Source: Rhizorhabdus wittichii RW1
GTDB lineage: Bacteria; Pseudomonadota; Alphaproteobacteria; Sphingomonadales; Sphingomonadaceae
Length of the DNA stretch: 64,000 nt
Reading direction: 5' to 3'
Assembly (NCBI GenBank): GCA_000016765.1
Contig: CP000699.1
Location: 310,001 to 374,000 of the forward strand
The position numbers and the translations under genes are program-made. The notes under the pieces were generated by a model, which saw only the letters and a program-made list of their open reading frames with translations, was not told the origin of the DNA and did not search any database. How positions within the stretch are numbered: the first letter of the stretch is position 1; each line of letters starts with the position of its first letter. Positions 25,709 through 34,487 of this stretch are shown here, piece after piece.

Positions 25709-26869
25709 ATGAATCTTGAGTTCACGCCCGAGGAGATCGCCTTCCGCGACGAGGTCCGCGCCTTCTTCCGGGAGGCGCTGCCCGACGACCTGCGCCGCAA
25801 GATGATCAACCGCGAGCATCTGGAGAAGGACGACACGGTCCGCTGGCAGCGCATCCTCAACGCGCGCGGCTGGGCGGTGACGCATTGGCCGGTCGCCTAT
25901 GGCGGCCAGCCGTGGACGCCCGCCCAGCGCTATATCTTCCAGGAGGAGATGGCGCTGGCCCATGCGCCCGAGGGATCGCCCTTCAACGTCAACATGATCG
26001 GCCCGGTGCTGTGCCGCTTCGGCACCGACGAGCAGAAGCGGCGCTTCCTCGCCGCCACCGCCAATATCGACATCTGGTGGTGCCAGGGCTTCTCCGAGCC
26101 CGGCGCCGGATCGGACCTCGCCAGCCTGAAGACCAGCGCGGTGCGCGACGGCGATCATTATGTCCTCAACGGCCAGAAGATCTGGACCACCCAGGCGCAG
26201 CATGCCGACTGGATGTTCGGCCTGTTCCGCACCGATAATAGCGGCAGGAAGCAGCAGGGGATCACCTTCCTGCTGCTCGACATGAGGACGCCGGGCATCA
26301 CCGTGCGCCCGATCGAGACGATCGACGGCGGCCATGACGCCAATGAAGTGTTCTTCGACGACGTCCGCGTGCCGGTCGCCAATGTCGTCGGCGAGGAAGG
26401 CAAGGGCTGGGACGTCGCCAAGCATCTGCTGGGCAGCGAGCGCAGCGGCATCGCTCGCATCGGCTTGTCCAAGGAGCGGCTGTCGCAGCTCCGCAGCCTC
26501 GAGCGGCGCCTCGCCGCCGAAGGCGTGCTGACCCCGGCCGAGCGCGAGCGGCTCGCCTTCAAGCTCGCCGAGGTCGAGGTCGAGCTGCGCGCGCTGGAGC
26601 TGACCCAGCTCCGCGTCGTCTCGGCCGACGCCCATGGCGGCGGCGCCAATGCGGCCGCCTCGATCCTGAAGGTCAAGGGCACCGAGATGCAGCAGCGCAT
26701 GACCGAACTGGTGCTCGAACTGGCCGGCCCCGCCGGGCTGGCCACGGCGGGGCATGACTGGCTCGCCGCGGCGGCGCCCTTCTACTTCACGATGCGCAAG
26801 GTCTCGATCTTCGGCGGATCGAACGAGATCCAGAAGAACATCATCGCCAAGACGATGCTGGGGCTGTGA
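25709..26869 (+). CDS. Acyl-CoA dehydrogenase, large-type subunit
   Basis: The 386-residue flavoprotein has the ACAD order: an N-terminal helical domain (FTPEEIAFRDEVRAFFREALP), the FAD/substrate motif WCQGFSEPGAGSDLASL, YVLNGQKIWTTQAQ in the beta domain, and the C-terminal SIFGGSNEIQKNIIAKTMLGL. It should introduce a 2,3-double bond into an acyl-CoA and pass electrons to ETF. The gene is followed after 6 bp by a second ACAD. Such tandem pairs form alpha2beta2 heterotetramers in bacterial steroid side-chain degradation (ChsE1-ChsE2 type), and this pair could do likewise. Confidence 0.92.
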   Translation: MNLEFTPEEIAFRDEVRAFFREALPDDLRRKMINREHLEKDDTVRWQRILNARGWAVTHWPVAYGGQPWTPAQRYIFQEEMALAHAPEGSPFNVNMIGPVLCRFGTDEQKRRFLAATANIDIWWCQGFSEPGAGSDLASLKTSAVRDGDHYVLNGQKIWTTQAQHADWMFGLFRTDNSGRKQQGITFLLLDMRTPGITVRPIETIDGGHDANEVFFDDVRVPVANVVGEEGKGWDVAKHLLGSERSGIARIGLSKERLSQLRSLERRLAAEGVLTPAERERLAFKLAEVEVELRALELTQLRVVSADAHGGGANAAASILKVKGTEMQQRMTELVLELAGPAGLATAGHDWLAAAAPFYFTMRKVSIFGGSNEIQKNIIAKTMLGL

Positions 26870-26875
26870 CACGCG

Positions 26876-28006
26876 ATGGATTTTGAACTCACCGACGAGC
26901 AGAAGATGCTCAGCGAGACCGTCACCCGCTTCGTGGCGGAGACCTATGATTTCTTGAAGCGCGAGCATGCGCTGCGCAGCGCCGACGGCTGGAGCCGCGA
27001 GGCCTGGGCCGCGCTCGCCGAGATGGGCCTGCTCGGGCTGCCCTTCGCCGAGGAGGATGGCGGCTTCGGCGGCAGCGGCGTCGAGATGATGCTGATCATG
27101 GAGGCGCTCGGCCGCGGCCTGATGGTCGAGCCCTATTTCGCGACGGTGGTACTCGCCGGCGGCGTGCTGCGGCACGGCGCCTCGGCGGCGCAGCGCGGGG
27201 CGATCGTGCCGGGGCTGATCGCCGGGGAGCGCATCCTGGCGCTCGCCCATGACGAGGCGGGGCAGGCGCGCCACACGCTGGCGGCGCGGACCTCCGCCCG
27301 CCCGTCCGGCGACGGCTGGATCATCGACGGCGCCAAGATCGCGGTGATCCACGGCCGGAGCGCCGACACGCTGATCGTCAGCGCGACGACGGGGGAAGGG
27401 CTGGGCCTGTTCCTGGTCGATGCGAAGGCCGACGGCGTCGCGATCGAGGCGGCGCGCGGCTATGACGGGGTGCCGGTGGCGTCGGTCCGGCTGAACGGCG
27501 TCGCGGTCGGCGCCGACGCGCTGGTCGGCGGGGCCGGCGGCGGCGCGGCGATCCTCGAGCGGTCGTTCGACGAGGCGCGCGCCGCGCTGGCCGCCGAGGC
27601 GGTCGGCGCGATGGCCGAGACGCTCGACGTCACCGTCGACTATCTCAAGACCCGCCAGCAGTTCGGCGTCGCGATCGGCAGTTTCCAGGCGCTCCAGCAC
27701 CGCGCGGTCGACATGCTGATGCAGGTGGAGCTGTCGCGCAGCATGGCGGTGCTCGCCGCGCTGTCGCTCGACGGCGACGAGGACCAGCGCCGCCGCAACA
27801 TCGCCGCCGCCAAGGCGCAGATCGGCAAGTCGGGCCGGATGGTCGGGCAGGATGCGGTGCAGATGCACGGCGCGATCGGCATCACCGCCGAATACAAGGT
27901 CGGCCACGCCTTCAAGCGACTGACCGCGATCGACGCGCTGCTGGGCGACCGCGACCATCATCTGACGCGGCTCGTCGAACTGGGCGGGGTCTATCCGGCG
28001 GAGTGA
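26876..28006 (+). CDS. Acyl-CoA dehydrogenase, small-type partner subunit
   Basis: The 376-residue ACAD homologue is more divergent. Its middle domain is short of the ExGxGSD motif (HDEAGQARHTLAA instead). The C-terminal segment MHGAIGITAEYKVGHAFKRL takes the place of GGxGxTxEY...R. These are traits of the second subunit in heterotetrameric ACADs. It probably contributes part of the FAD site to the upstream enzyme rather than acting alone. It starts 6 bp after the partner's stop. The stop codon lies inside a 10-bp stem-loop. Confidence 0.9.
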   Translation: MDFELTDEQKMLSETVTRFVAETYDFLKREHALRSADGWSREAWAALAEMGLLGLPFAEEDGGFGGSGVEMMLIMEALGRGLMVEPYFATVVLAGGVLRHGASAAQRGAIVPGLIAGERILALAHDEAGQARHTLAARTSARPSGDGWIIDGAKIAVIHGRSADTLIVSATTGEGLGLFLVDAKADGVAIEAARGYDGVPVASVRLNGVAVGADALVGGAGGGAAILERSFDEARAALAAEAVGAMAETLDVTVDYLKTRQQFGVAIGSFQALQHRAVDMLMQVELSRSMAVLAALSLDGDEDQRRRNIAAAKAQIGKSGRMVGQDAVQMHGAIGITAEYKVGHAFKRLTAIDALLGDRDHHLTRLVELGGVYPAE

Positions 28007-28019
28007 GCGCTCCGCCGGA
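27994..28019. terminator. Stem-loop between convergent genes, no T-tract
   Basis: A perfect 10-bp inverted repeat (27994-28003 and 28010-28019) with a 6-base loop spans the stop of the acyl-CoA dehydrogenase and lies 16 bp before the end of the opposing PhyH gene. No run of T follows on either side, so termination would need Rho or the stem may only protect 3' ends. Confidence 0.5.
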
Positions 28020-28034
28020 AGCGGAAGAGGATCG

Positions 28035-29021
28035 TCAGCCTTCCGAAGCCTTGCGCAGCATCACCGCGCGGTCGCCGTCGCGGACCACCACCAGCCGCAT
28101 GCCGGGCACGGTATAGTCGGCGAACCCTTCGAACGGCTCGCGCTTGCCGGGATGCAAGACGCGGATGAAGGTGTCGGCGTCGACCTTCACGGTCAGCTCG
28201 CCGCGCGCGCCGGCGTCGACGGTGATCGAGTCCGGCGTCACGGCCTTGACCGTCGCCGCGATCGCGCTCGGATTGGCGGCCGACTGGACGCGCGAGTCGA
28301 ACGAGATGCGCAGCCGGTCCGAACGGTTGGGCATGCCGCAATGGGGCGTGAAGGGGTTCACGATCAGCACGTCGCCCGGCATGTAGTCGGTGGTTGCCCA
28401 GGCATCGTCGGGGATCGCGTCGCGCGGGATCGGATAGGGCGCCGGCTTGGCGGTGTTGTGGAAATAGCCGCGCTTGTTCTGGCCGACCGCCAGCGCCAGC
28501 CCGCCCATCTCGCGAGTGCAGGGCGTCAGCGTGATCCAGACCGGCTTATAATCCTGGATGCCGGGGCTGTAGAAACCGTCCTGGTGGACGACGGTGGTCG
28601 GCCCGTTCGGCGGATAGGTGCGATACTGGACGATCGGCACCGCGCAGGCGGGCTCGCCCAGTACCTTCTCCATCACCGCCAGATTGACGGGATGCTCGAT
28701 CAGCCGGGCGGCGATGCCCGAATAGATGTAGCTCTCCTCCATGCCGCCGTCGAAGGCGCCGCCGGTATATTTCCCGTCCGGGTCGTCGGCGCGGGCGAGG
28801 CCGAGCGTCTCCGCCACCCGGAGCATCGCGTCGCGCGCCTCCGCGACCGACGCCTGGTCGAACACGCCGCGCAGCAGGATATAGCCGTTCTCGTCGTAGA
28901 AGCGCTCCAGCGCATCATGGTCGTCGAGCAGGTGGTTGCAGCTTTCCAGCTCACGGTCGGGCCGCACGTCGGCGACCTTGATGTCCTCGGCCTCGGGCCG
29001 GTTGAGCGCTGCGACGGTCAT
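28035..29021 (-). CDS. Phytanoyl-CoA dioxygenase (PhyH)-like protein 1
   Basis: The 328-residue Fe(II)/2-oxoglutarate enzyme has the HxD pair H146/D148 (VVHQDGFY), the distal His H227 (TPHCGMPNRSDRLRISFDSR) and the following Arg for 2-oxoglutarate. Related proteins hydroxylate acyl-CoAs or small terpenoid or polyketide molecules. A 60-residue C-terminal beta extension follows and is also seen in the copy at 38746. The ATG at 29021 follows GGAGAGGATC. A 7-bp palindrome lies upstream at 29079-29097. It is convergent with the ACAD pair. Confidence 0.88.
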   Translation of the reverse strand: MTVAALNRPEAEDIKVADVRPDRELESCNHLLDDHDALERFYDENGYILLRGVFDQASVAEARDAMLRVAETLGLARADDPDGKYTGGAFDGGMEESYIYSGIAARLIEHPVNLAVMEKVLGEPACAVPIVQYRTYPPNGPTTVVHQDGFYSPGIQDYKPVWITLTPCTREMGGLALAVGQNKRGYFHNTAKPAPYPIPRDAIPDDAWATTDYMPGDVLIVNPFTPHCGMPNRSDRLRISFDSRVQSAANPSAIAATVKAVTPDSITVDAGARGELTVKVDADTFIRVLHPGKREPFEGFADYTVPGMRLVVVRDGDRAVMLRKASEG

Positions 29022-29078
29022 GATCCTCTCCGTTTTGGTACGAGACTCGGCGCCCTTTGGCGTCAGTGTACAGAAGAT

Positions 29079-29097
29079 ACTTTCGGGCATCGAAAGT
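29079..29097. promoter_or_regulatory. Palindrome upstream of the PhyH 1 gene
   Basis: ACTTTCG-GGCAT-CGAAAGT is a perfect 7-bp inverted repeat 58 bp upstream of the PhyH start, in a 112-bp intergenic gap. The position and symmetry fit an operator. The bound factor is unknown. Confidence 0.45.
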
Positions 29098-29133
29098 GAG
29101 GGATGTTTTCCGGCAATAGCCGGATGAAATCGA

Positions 29134-30102
29134 TCATGGCTGGCCGGCCTGGTCGCGTCCCATCAGCGCCAGCATCGCCATCAGCAGCGCATCCTGCCGC
29201 CGGGCGATCTCCTCGACGCTGCGGCCGTCCGTGGCGGCTTCCATCTGCCGTACCAGCTCGGCCTGCAGGGCGGGGTCGCCGAGCGGCGGATCGGCCATCG
29301 TCTCCCAGCGTTTGAGGATGCCGGGCACGAATTTCGGCAGGAACTCGGCGAGGCCGCCGGCGCCGCCCGAGGTGTGGAAGGTGGTGAACTGGCCCTGGAT
29401 CGCCCATTTGAGCGCGGGTCCGAAGCGGATCGCCTTGTCGACGTCCTCGACGCTGGCATAGCCCTCCGCCACCAGCCGCACCGCCTCGCGGAACATCGCG
29501 CTGGTCAGCCGGTTGCCGATATGGCCGAACACCTCGCGATTGAGGCGGACCGGCTCCTTGCCGAGCGCCGCGTAGAAGGCGAGGGCGGTGTCGACCGCCG
29601 CCGGATCGGTCGCATCGCCGCCGCCGACCTCGACCAGCGGGATCAGGTGGACCGGGTTGAACGGATGGCCGAGCACGAAGCGCGCGGCGGTGGAAAGGCC
29701 GGCCTGGAGATCGCTGATCGGCAGGCTGGAGGTGCTGCTGCCGACGAGGACGTCGGCCGGGACCAGCCGGTCGAGCTCGGCGAACAGGGCGCGCTTGACG
29801 TCGCTCCGCTCGGGGGTGTTTTCCTGAACGAAATCAGTGCCTTCGACGGCGTCTTCGATAGTCTCGTGGAAGCTCAGCCGGCCCGTCCAGTCGTCGTCGG
29901 CGCGGGCCAGCCCCAGCGCCGCCATCTGCGGCCAGGCCTGGGTCACATGGGCGCGGATCCGGGCCTCGGCGCCGGGGGCGGGATCGTGCAGCCGCACCGC
30001 CCGCCCGCTGCCGAGGAAGGCGGCGACCCAGCCGCCGCCGATCACGCCGCCGCCGATCGCGGCGACGGTGCCGATCGCCTGATGGCCGCGAAACCCGCCC
30101 AT
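29134..30102 (-). CDS. 3-hydroxyacyl-CoA dehydrogenase / L-carnitine dehydrogenase-like protein
   Basis: The 322-residue protein has an N-terminal NAD-binding loop (AIGGGVIGGGWVAAFL) and then the HAD signatures VQENTPERSDVKRALF, SSTSSLPISDLQ and LGHPFNPVHLIPLVEVGGG (catalytic His), followed by FGHIGNRLTSAMFREA. The PERxDVK and HPFNPxxLxPLVEV patterns match L-carnitine and 3-hydroxybutyryl-type dehydrogenases acting on 3-hydroxy acids or CoA esters. An ATG at 30102 is used; a TTG at 30111 would overlap the upstream hydratase stop. It probably forms an operon with that hydratase. Confidence 0.88.
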   Translation of the reverse strand: MGGFRGHQAIGTVAAIGGGVIGGGWVAAFLGSGRAVRLHDPAPGAEARIRAHVTQAWPQMAALGLARADDDWTGRLSFHETIEDAVEGTDFVQENTPERSDVKRALFAELDRLVPADVLVGSSTSSLPISDLQAGLSTAARFVLGHPFNPVHLIPLVEVGGGDATDPAAVDTALAFYAALGKEPVRLNREVFGHIGNRLTSAMFREAVRLVAEGYASVEDVDKAIRFGPALKWAIQGQFTTFHTSGGAGGLAEFLPKFVPGILKRWETMADPPLGDPALQAELVRQMEAATDGRSVEEIARRQDALLMAMLALMGRDQAGQP

Positions 30103-30107
30103 GCCGG

Positions 30108-30944
30108 TCAATAGCCCTTGAAGACCGGTTTTTCCTTGTTGGCGAAGGCGGTGGTCGCCGCCTTGTAGTCGTGCGTCATCATCGTCATCGCCTCATAGGC
30201 GATCGACAGCTCGCCGGTCAGGTTGACCTGGTCGCGGATGCACTTGTTGACCGCGGCCTTGGACCAGCGCACCGCCCAGATCGGCTGGCCGGCGATCTCG
30301 CGGGCGATCTTCATCGCCTCGTCGAGCACCTGTTCCTTGGGGAAGGCATAGTTGACCAGGCCGATCTCCTCGGCCTTCCTGCCGTTCAGGAGCTTGCCGC
30401 GCATCAGATATTCCTTGGCCTTCTGCGGCCCCACCAGCAGCGGCCACATCACCGACCCGCCGTCCCCGGTGACGAGGCCGACGCGGACATGGGTGTCGCC
30501 CAGCCGGGCGTCCTCGGCAACGATGCTCATGTCGCAGAAGGCGAACAGCGAGGTGCCCAGGCCGATCGCGTCGCCGTTGACGGCGGCGATGATCGGCTGC
30601 GGAGTCATCAGGATCTGGTCCCAGATGCGCAGCGTGTTGATCGGCACCCGCAGCGCGTATTTCAGGCCATATTCGGTCTGGGCGCGCTCGGCCATCAGCT
30701 TGATGTTGCCGCCGGCCGAGAAGGCCTTGCCGGCGCCGGTCAGCACGATCACCTTGATCCGCTCGTCGCGGGCGAGCTTCAGCCAGATATCCTCGAGCTG
30801 CCAGTGGTTGTGCGGGCCGACCGCGTTGAGCGTGTCGGGATCGTTCATCGTCACGACGGCGACGCCGTCCTCGCCGATGTCGACCGTCAGGAAGTCGAAC
30901 TCGCTATAGTCGATCTCGCGCTGGAACTCGTTGTCGTCGCTCAT
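30108..30944 (-). CDS. Enoyl-CoA hydratase/isomerase family protein
   Basis: The 278-residue crotonase-fold protein has the oxyanion loops GAGKAFSAGGNIKLMAER and NGDAIGLGTSLFAFCDMSI. VGLVTGDGGSVMWPLLVG puts Asp where classical hydratases have Glu, and the C-terminus is FANKEKPVFKGY. The Glu-to-Asp change is common among isomerase or hydrolase-like members. AGGAGAAC stands before a double ATG, and the second (30944) has the better spacing. It lies 47 bp from the FadB-like stop and directly ahead of the hydroxyacyl dehydrogenase. Confidence 0.9.
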   Translation of the reverse strand: MSDDNEFQREIDYSEFDFLTVDIGEDGVAVVTMNDPDTLNAVGPHNHWQLEDIWLKLARDERIKVIVLTGAGKAFSAGGNIKLMAERAQTEYGLKYALRVPINTLRIWDQILMTPQPIIAAVNGDAIGLGTSLFAFCDMSIVAEDARLGDTHVRVGLVTGDGGSVMWPLLVGPQKAKEYLMRGKLLNGRKAEEIGLVNYAFPKEQVLDEAMKIAREIAGQPIWAVRWSKAAVNKCIRDQVNLTGELSIAYEAMTMMTHDYKAATTAFANKEKPVFKGY

Positions 30945-30990
30945 CATGTTCTCCTGGAAATCCTGTGGAGCCGGCGCGCCGGCGCGATGC

Positions 30991-33102
30991 TCAGGCCGCG
31001 GCGCGGCTCTTCTGCCATTCGGAAAAACCCTGTCCTTTCGCGGCCAGCTCGACCAGCAACGGCGCGGGTTCGAGCGAGGGATCGTCGGGCGTGTCGGCGG
31101 CGAACTCCCGCAGGCGGGCGACGATGTGCGCCAGCCCGGTCTCGTCGGCGTGGAACATCGGGCCGCCCAGGTGGCGCGGCCAGCCATAGCCGTTGATCCA
31201 GACCAGATCGACGTCGGACGGCCGCAGCGCGATGCCTGCCTCGACGATCCGCGCGCCCTCGTTGATCAGCGGGAACAGCAGCCGTTCGACCATCTCGCCC
31301 TCCGACATCTCGCGCCGCTCGATGCCCAGCTTCGCCGAGGTGGCGACGATCAGCGCGTCGGTGTCGGGGTTGGGGCGGGGGGTGCGGTCGCCCGGCTCGT
31401 AGCGATAATAGCCCGATCCGGTCTTCTGGCCGAGCTGCCCGCTCTCGACGATCGCGTCGGCGATCGGGAAGGGCGTGCCGCGCCGCTTGCGGATCGCATA
31501 GCCGATGTCGAGGCCCGACATGTCGTTGGTGGTCAGCGGCCCCATCGGGAAGCCGAGCTTGGTGAGCGCCGCGTCGACCTGCGGCGGGAAGGCGCCGCGC
31601 TGGAGCAGCCGTTCGGCCTGGGCCGAGCGCTTGGCGACCATCCGGTTGCCGATGAAGCCGTCGCAATTGCCCGACCAGACCGGCACCTTGCCTATCTTGC
31701 GGCCGACCGCCATCGCGGTGAGGATCGCCTCCGGGCTGCTCTTCGCCGCCTGCACCACCTCCAGCAGCTTCATCACATTGGCCGGCGAGAAGAAGTGCAT
31801 GCCGACGAAATCCTCGGGCCGGTCGAGCGCCGCGGCGATCTCGTCGACGTCGAGCGCCGAGGTGTTCGAGGCGAGCACCGTGCCCGGCTTCACCCGCTTC
31901 TCCAGGTCGGAGAATATCTCCTTCTTGACCGCCATGTCCTCGAACACCGCCTCGATCACCAGGTCGGCGTCGGCGACGGCGGCGCGGTCGGTCGCCGGGG
32001 TGATCAGCGCCAGGCGCTTGTCGACCTGCTCCTGGCTGATCGAGCCGCGCTTGACCGAGGTGGCGTAGTTGGCGCGCACCCGCTCCATGCCGCGATCGAG
32101 CGCCTCCTGCGTCGTGTCGACGATGACGACGGGGATGCCGGCGCCGGCGAAGCACATCGCGATGCCGCCGCCCATCGTGCCCGCGCCGATGATCGCCGCG
32201 CTGGCGACGTCGCGCGCCCTGGCGTCCTTGGGCAGGCCGGGAATCCGGGCGGCCTCCCGCTCGGCGAAGAACAGGTGGCGCAGTGCGCGCGACTGGCTGC
32301 CCGCCATCAGCGCGCGATTGGCCTCGGCGTCGATCGCCATCGCCTCGTCGAAGGGCAGGGTGAAGGAGCGGCGGACCGCGGCGACGTTGGCGGCCGGCGC
32401 CTCCTGGCCCTTGCTGCGCGCGGTGAGCTTCGCGGCGAGCGCGTCGAAGGCGCTCGGATCTGCGCGGGTCGCGGCGATCCTGTCGTCGCGGCGGCTGACC
32501 GCCACCGCCGGCAGCTTCTCGTCGATCACCCGGCGGGCGAAGGCCGCGCCGATCGCATCGGGGGCGCCGTCCTCGACCGCGTCGAGGATGCCGAGCGCCA
32601 GCGCCTGGGCGGCGCCCACCGGCTTGCCCGACAGCACGAATTCGAGCGCCTTCTCCGGACCGATGATGCGCGGCAGCCGCTGCGTCCCGCCGCCGCCGGC
32701 GAACAGGCCCAGGTTGATCTCGGGCAGGCCCATCCTGGCCGAGGGGACGGCGACGCGGAACGGGCAGCCGAGCGCGGTCTCGAAGCCGCCGCCCAGCGCG
32801 GTGCCGTGGACCGCGGCGACCACCGGCTTGGGCGAGTTCTCGATCGCGAGGATCATCTCCTGGAGGGTCGGGGGCACGCGCGGCTTGTTGAACTCGGTGA
32901 TGTCGGCGCCGGCGAAGAAGGTGCGGCCTTCGCAATGGAGCACGATCGCCTTGACCGCGGGGTCGGCGTTCAGCCGATCGAGCGCCTCGACGACGCCGCT
33001 GCGCACCGCCTGTCCGAGCGCGTTGACCGGCGGGTTGTCGCTGCGGATGAAACCGATGTCGCCTTCGACGCGCGTGGAGATCTTCTCGTTTACCTGGGTC
33101 AT
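30991..33102 (-). CDS. FadB/FadJ-like fusion: enoyl-CoA hydratase plus 3-hydroxyacyl-CoA dehydrogenase
   Basis: The 703-residue trifunctional-alpha-type protein has a crotonase domain (about 10-190) containing GRTFFAGADI, HGTALGGGFETALGCPFR and PEINLGLFAGGGGTQRLPR with both catalytic Glu positions. The HAD NAD-binding domain starts with GAGTMGGGIAMCFAGAG at 306-322. HFFSPANVMKLLEVV holds the catalytic His, and a C-terminal HAD domain follows. It performs hydration and oxidation in beta-oxidation; the fatty-acyl specificity is unknown. It is divergent from the ACAD at 33307 with 204 bp between them. Confidence 0.94.
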   Translation of the reverse strand: MTQVNEKISTRVEGDIGFIRSDNPPVNALGQAVRSGVVEALDRLNADPAVKAIVLHCEGRTFFAGADITEFNKPRVPPTLQEMILAIENSPKPVVAAVHGTALGGGFETALGCPFRVAVPSARMGLPEINLGLFAGGGGTQRLPRIIGPEKALEFVLSGKPVGAAQALALGILDAVEDGAPDAIGAAFARRVIDEKLPAVAVSRRDDRIAATRADPSAFDALAAKLTARSKGQEAPAANVAAVRRSFTLPFDEAMAIDAEANRALMAGSQSRALRHLFFAEREAARIPGLPKDARARDVASAAIIGAGTMGGGIAMCFAGAGIPVVIVDTTQEALDRGMERVRANYATSVKRGSISQEQVDKRLALITPATDRAAVADADLVIEAVFEDMAVKKEIFSDLEKRVKPGTVLASNTSALDVDEIAAALDRPEDFVGMHFFSPANVMKLLEVVQAAKSSPEAILTAMAVGRKIGKVPVWSGNCDGFIGNRMVAKRSAQAERLLQRGAFPPQVDAALTKLGFPMGPLTTNDMSGLDIGYAIRKRRGTPFPIADAIVESGQLGQKTGSGYYRYEPGDRTPRPNPDTDALIVATSAKLGIERREMSEGEMVERLLFPLINEGARIVEAGIALRPSDVDLVWINGYGWPRHLGGPMFHADETGLAHIVARLREFAADTPDDPSLEPAPLLVELAAKGQGFSEWQKSRAAA

Positions 33103-33306
33103 GATGGCTTGGTCGGGCCCCGTGCTGGCTATAGTCCTGCCCCCGCAGAAGCTATCCGGCGCCCGCACTGTCAAGCAAAGCGCCGGAGCCGGGCGGAGGT
33201 ATCGAGAATGTGAAGCTTTGTCCGGCCGCCTTCGCATCGCGCCGATCGCGATTTACCCGGACGATGCGATGATGCGCGGCCGCGCGATACCAAGGGAAGC
33301 CTTTTG

Positions 33307-34461
33307 ATGCAGTTCGATCTGACCGAAGAACAGTCCATGTTCCGGGATGCCGTCGCGGCGTTCGCGCAGCGGCATCTGGCGGCCGGTGCCCTGGAACGCG
33401 CGCACAGCGACGACTATCCGTGGGAGGTCGCCCGGATGATGGCCGAGCAGGGGCTGATCGGCATCACCATCCCGGAGGAGAAGGGCGGCCTCGGCGGATC
33501 GCTGATGGACGCGGTGATCGCGATCGAGACGATCGCGTCGGTCTGCCCGCGCTCGGCGGACGTGGTGCAGGCCGGCAATTTCGGCGCGATCCGCACCTTC
33601 GCCCAGTTCGCCAGCGACGCGCAGAAGGAACAATATCTGGCGCCGCTGCTGAAGGGCGACGGCCTGATCTCGGTGGCGATGACCGAGCCCAACGCCGGAT
33701 CGGCCGTTACCGAGCTGACGACGACGGCGGTGCCCGACGGCGACGGCTTCCGCATCAGCGGGCAGAAGATCTTCACCACCCACGGCACCCATGCCACGGT
33801 CTTCCTCGTCTATGTCCGCTACGGGCCCGGCACCGGCAATATCGGCTCGGTGCTGATCGAGCGCGGGCAGGAGGGGTTCAGCTTCGGCAAGCCGGTGCGC
33901 TTCCTGTCGGGCGAGGAGTGGAACCCGCTGTTCTTCGACAATGTCCATGTGCCGAAGGACAAGGTGCTGCTGGGGCCGGGCGGGTTCAAGCAGCAGATGT
34001 CGGGCTTCAACGTCGAGCGGATCGGCAACACCGCGCGCAGCCTGGCGCTGGGCCGCTACGCCTTCAACGCGGCGGTCGAGCATGCCAAGACGCGCAAGCA
34101 GTTCGGCCGCGCGCTGTGCGAGTTCCAGGGCCTGCAATGGAAGTTCGCCGAGATGAAGCTCAAGCTCGATGCGGCGCAGCTCCTGCTCTACCGGGCCGCG
34201 ACCAACGCCGACAAGGGCCTGCCGTCGCCGGACGAGACCGCGATCGCCAAGGTCGCGTGCAACCGGGCCGGGTTCGACTGCGCCAATGAGGCGATGCAGG
34301 TCATGGGCGGCGCCGGCTACAGCCAGGACGGGCTGGTGGAATATTGCCTGCGCCGCACCCGGGGCTGGATGATCGCGGGCGGCGCGATAGAGATATTGCT
34401 CAACCGGATCGCCGAGGGCGTTTTCGACATGCGGTTTCCCCAGGGGCCTGCCAGGGCCTGA
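33307..34461 (+). CDS. Acyl-CoA dehydrogenase
   Basis: The 384-residue ACAD has an N-terminal helix bundle (DLTEEQSMFRDAVAAFAQRHL), SVAMTEPNAGSAVTELTTTA for the FAD/substrate loop, RISGQKIFTTHGTHA, and a C-terminal GGAGYSQDGLVEYCLRRTRG followed by GGAIEILLNRIAEG. It should dehydrogenate an acyl-CoA and reduce ETF. It differs from the tandem pair at 25.7 kb and is a full-length single ACAD. A 26-bp gap separates it from the Rieske oxygenase gene, so the oxygenase, flavoprotein and ACAD may be one operon. Confidence 0.92.
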   Translation: MQFDLTEEQSMFRDAVAAFAQRHLAAGALERAHSDDYPWEVARMMAEQGLIGITIPEEKGGLGGSLMDAVIAIETIASVCPRSADVVQAGNFGAIRTFAQFASDAQKEQYLAPLLKGDGLISVAMTEPNAGSAVTELTTTAVPDGDGFRISGQKIFTTHGTHATVFLVYVRYGPGTGNIGSVLIERGQEGFSFGKPVRFLSGEEWNPLFFDNVHVPKDKVLLGPGGFKQQMSGFNVERIGNTARSLALGRYAFNAAVEHAKTRKQFGRALCEFQGLQWKFAEMKLKLDAAQLLLYRAATNADKGLPSPDETAIAKVACNRAGFDCANEAMQVMGGAGYSQDGLVEYCLRRTRGWMIAGGAIEILLNRIAEGVFDMRFPQGPARA

Positions 34462-34487
34462 CGCGGAATCGGGGAGAGGATGGAGCC

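Noticed and set aside
25424-27961. A roughly 845-codon minus-strand frame over the acyl-CoA dehydrogenase genes
   Set aside because: The sense-strand ACAD proteins are complete and conserved; the antisense product has no family resemblance.
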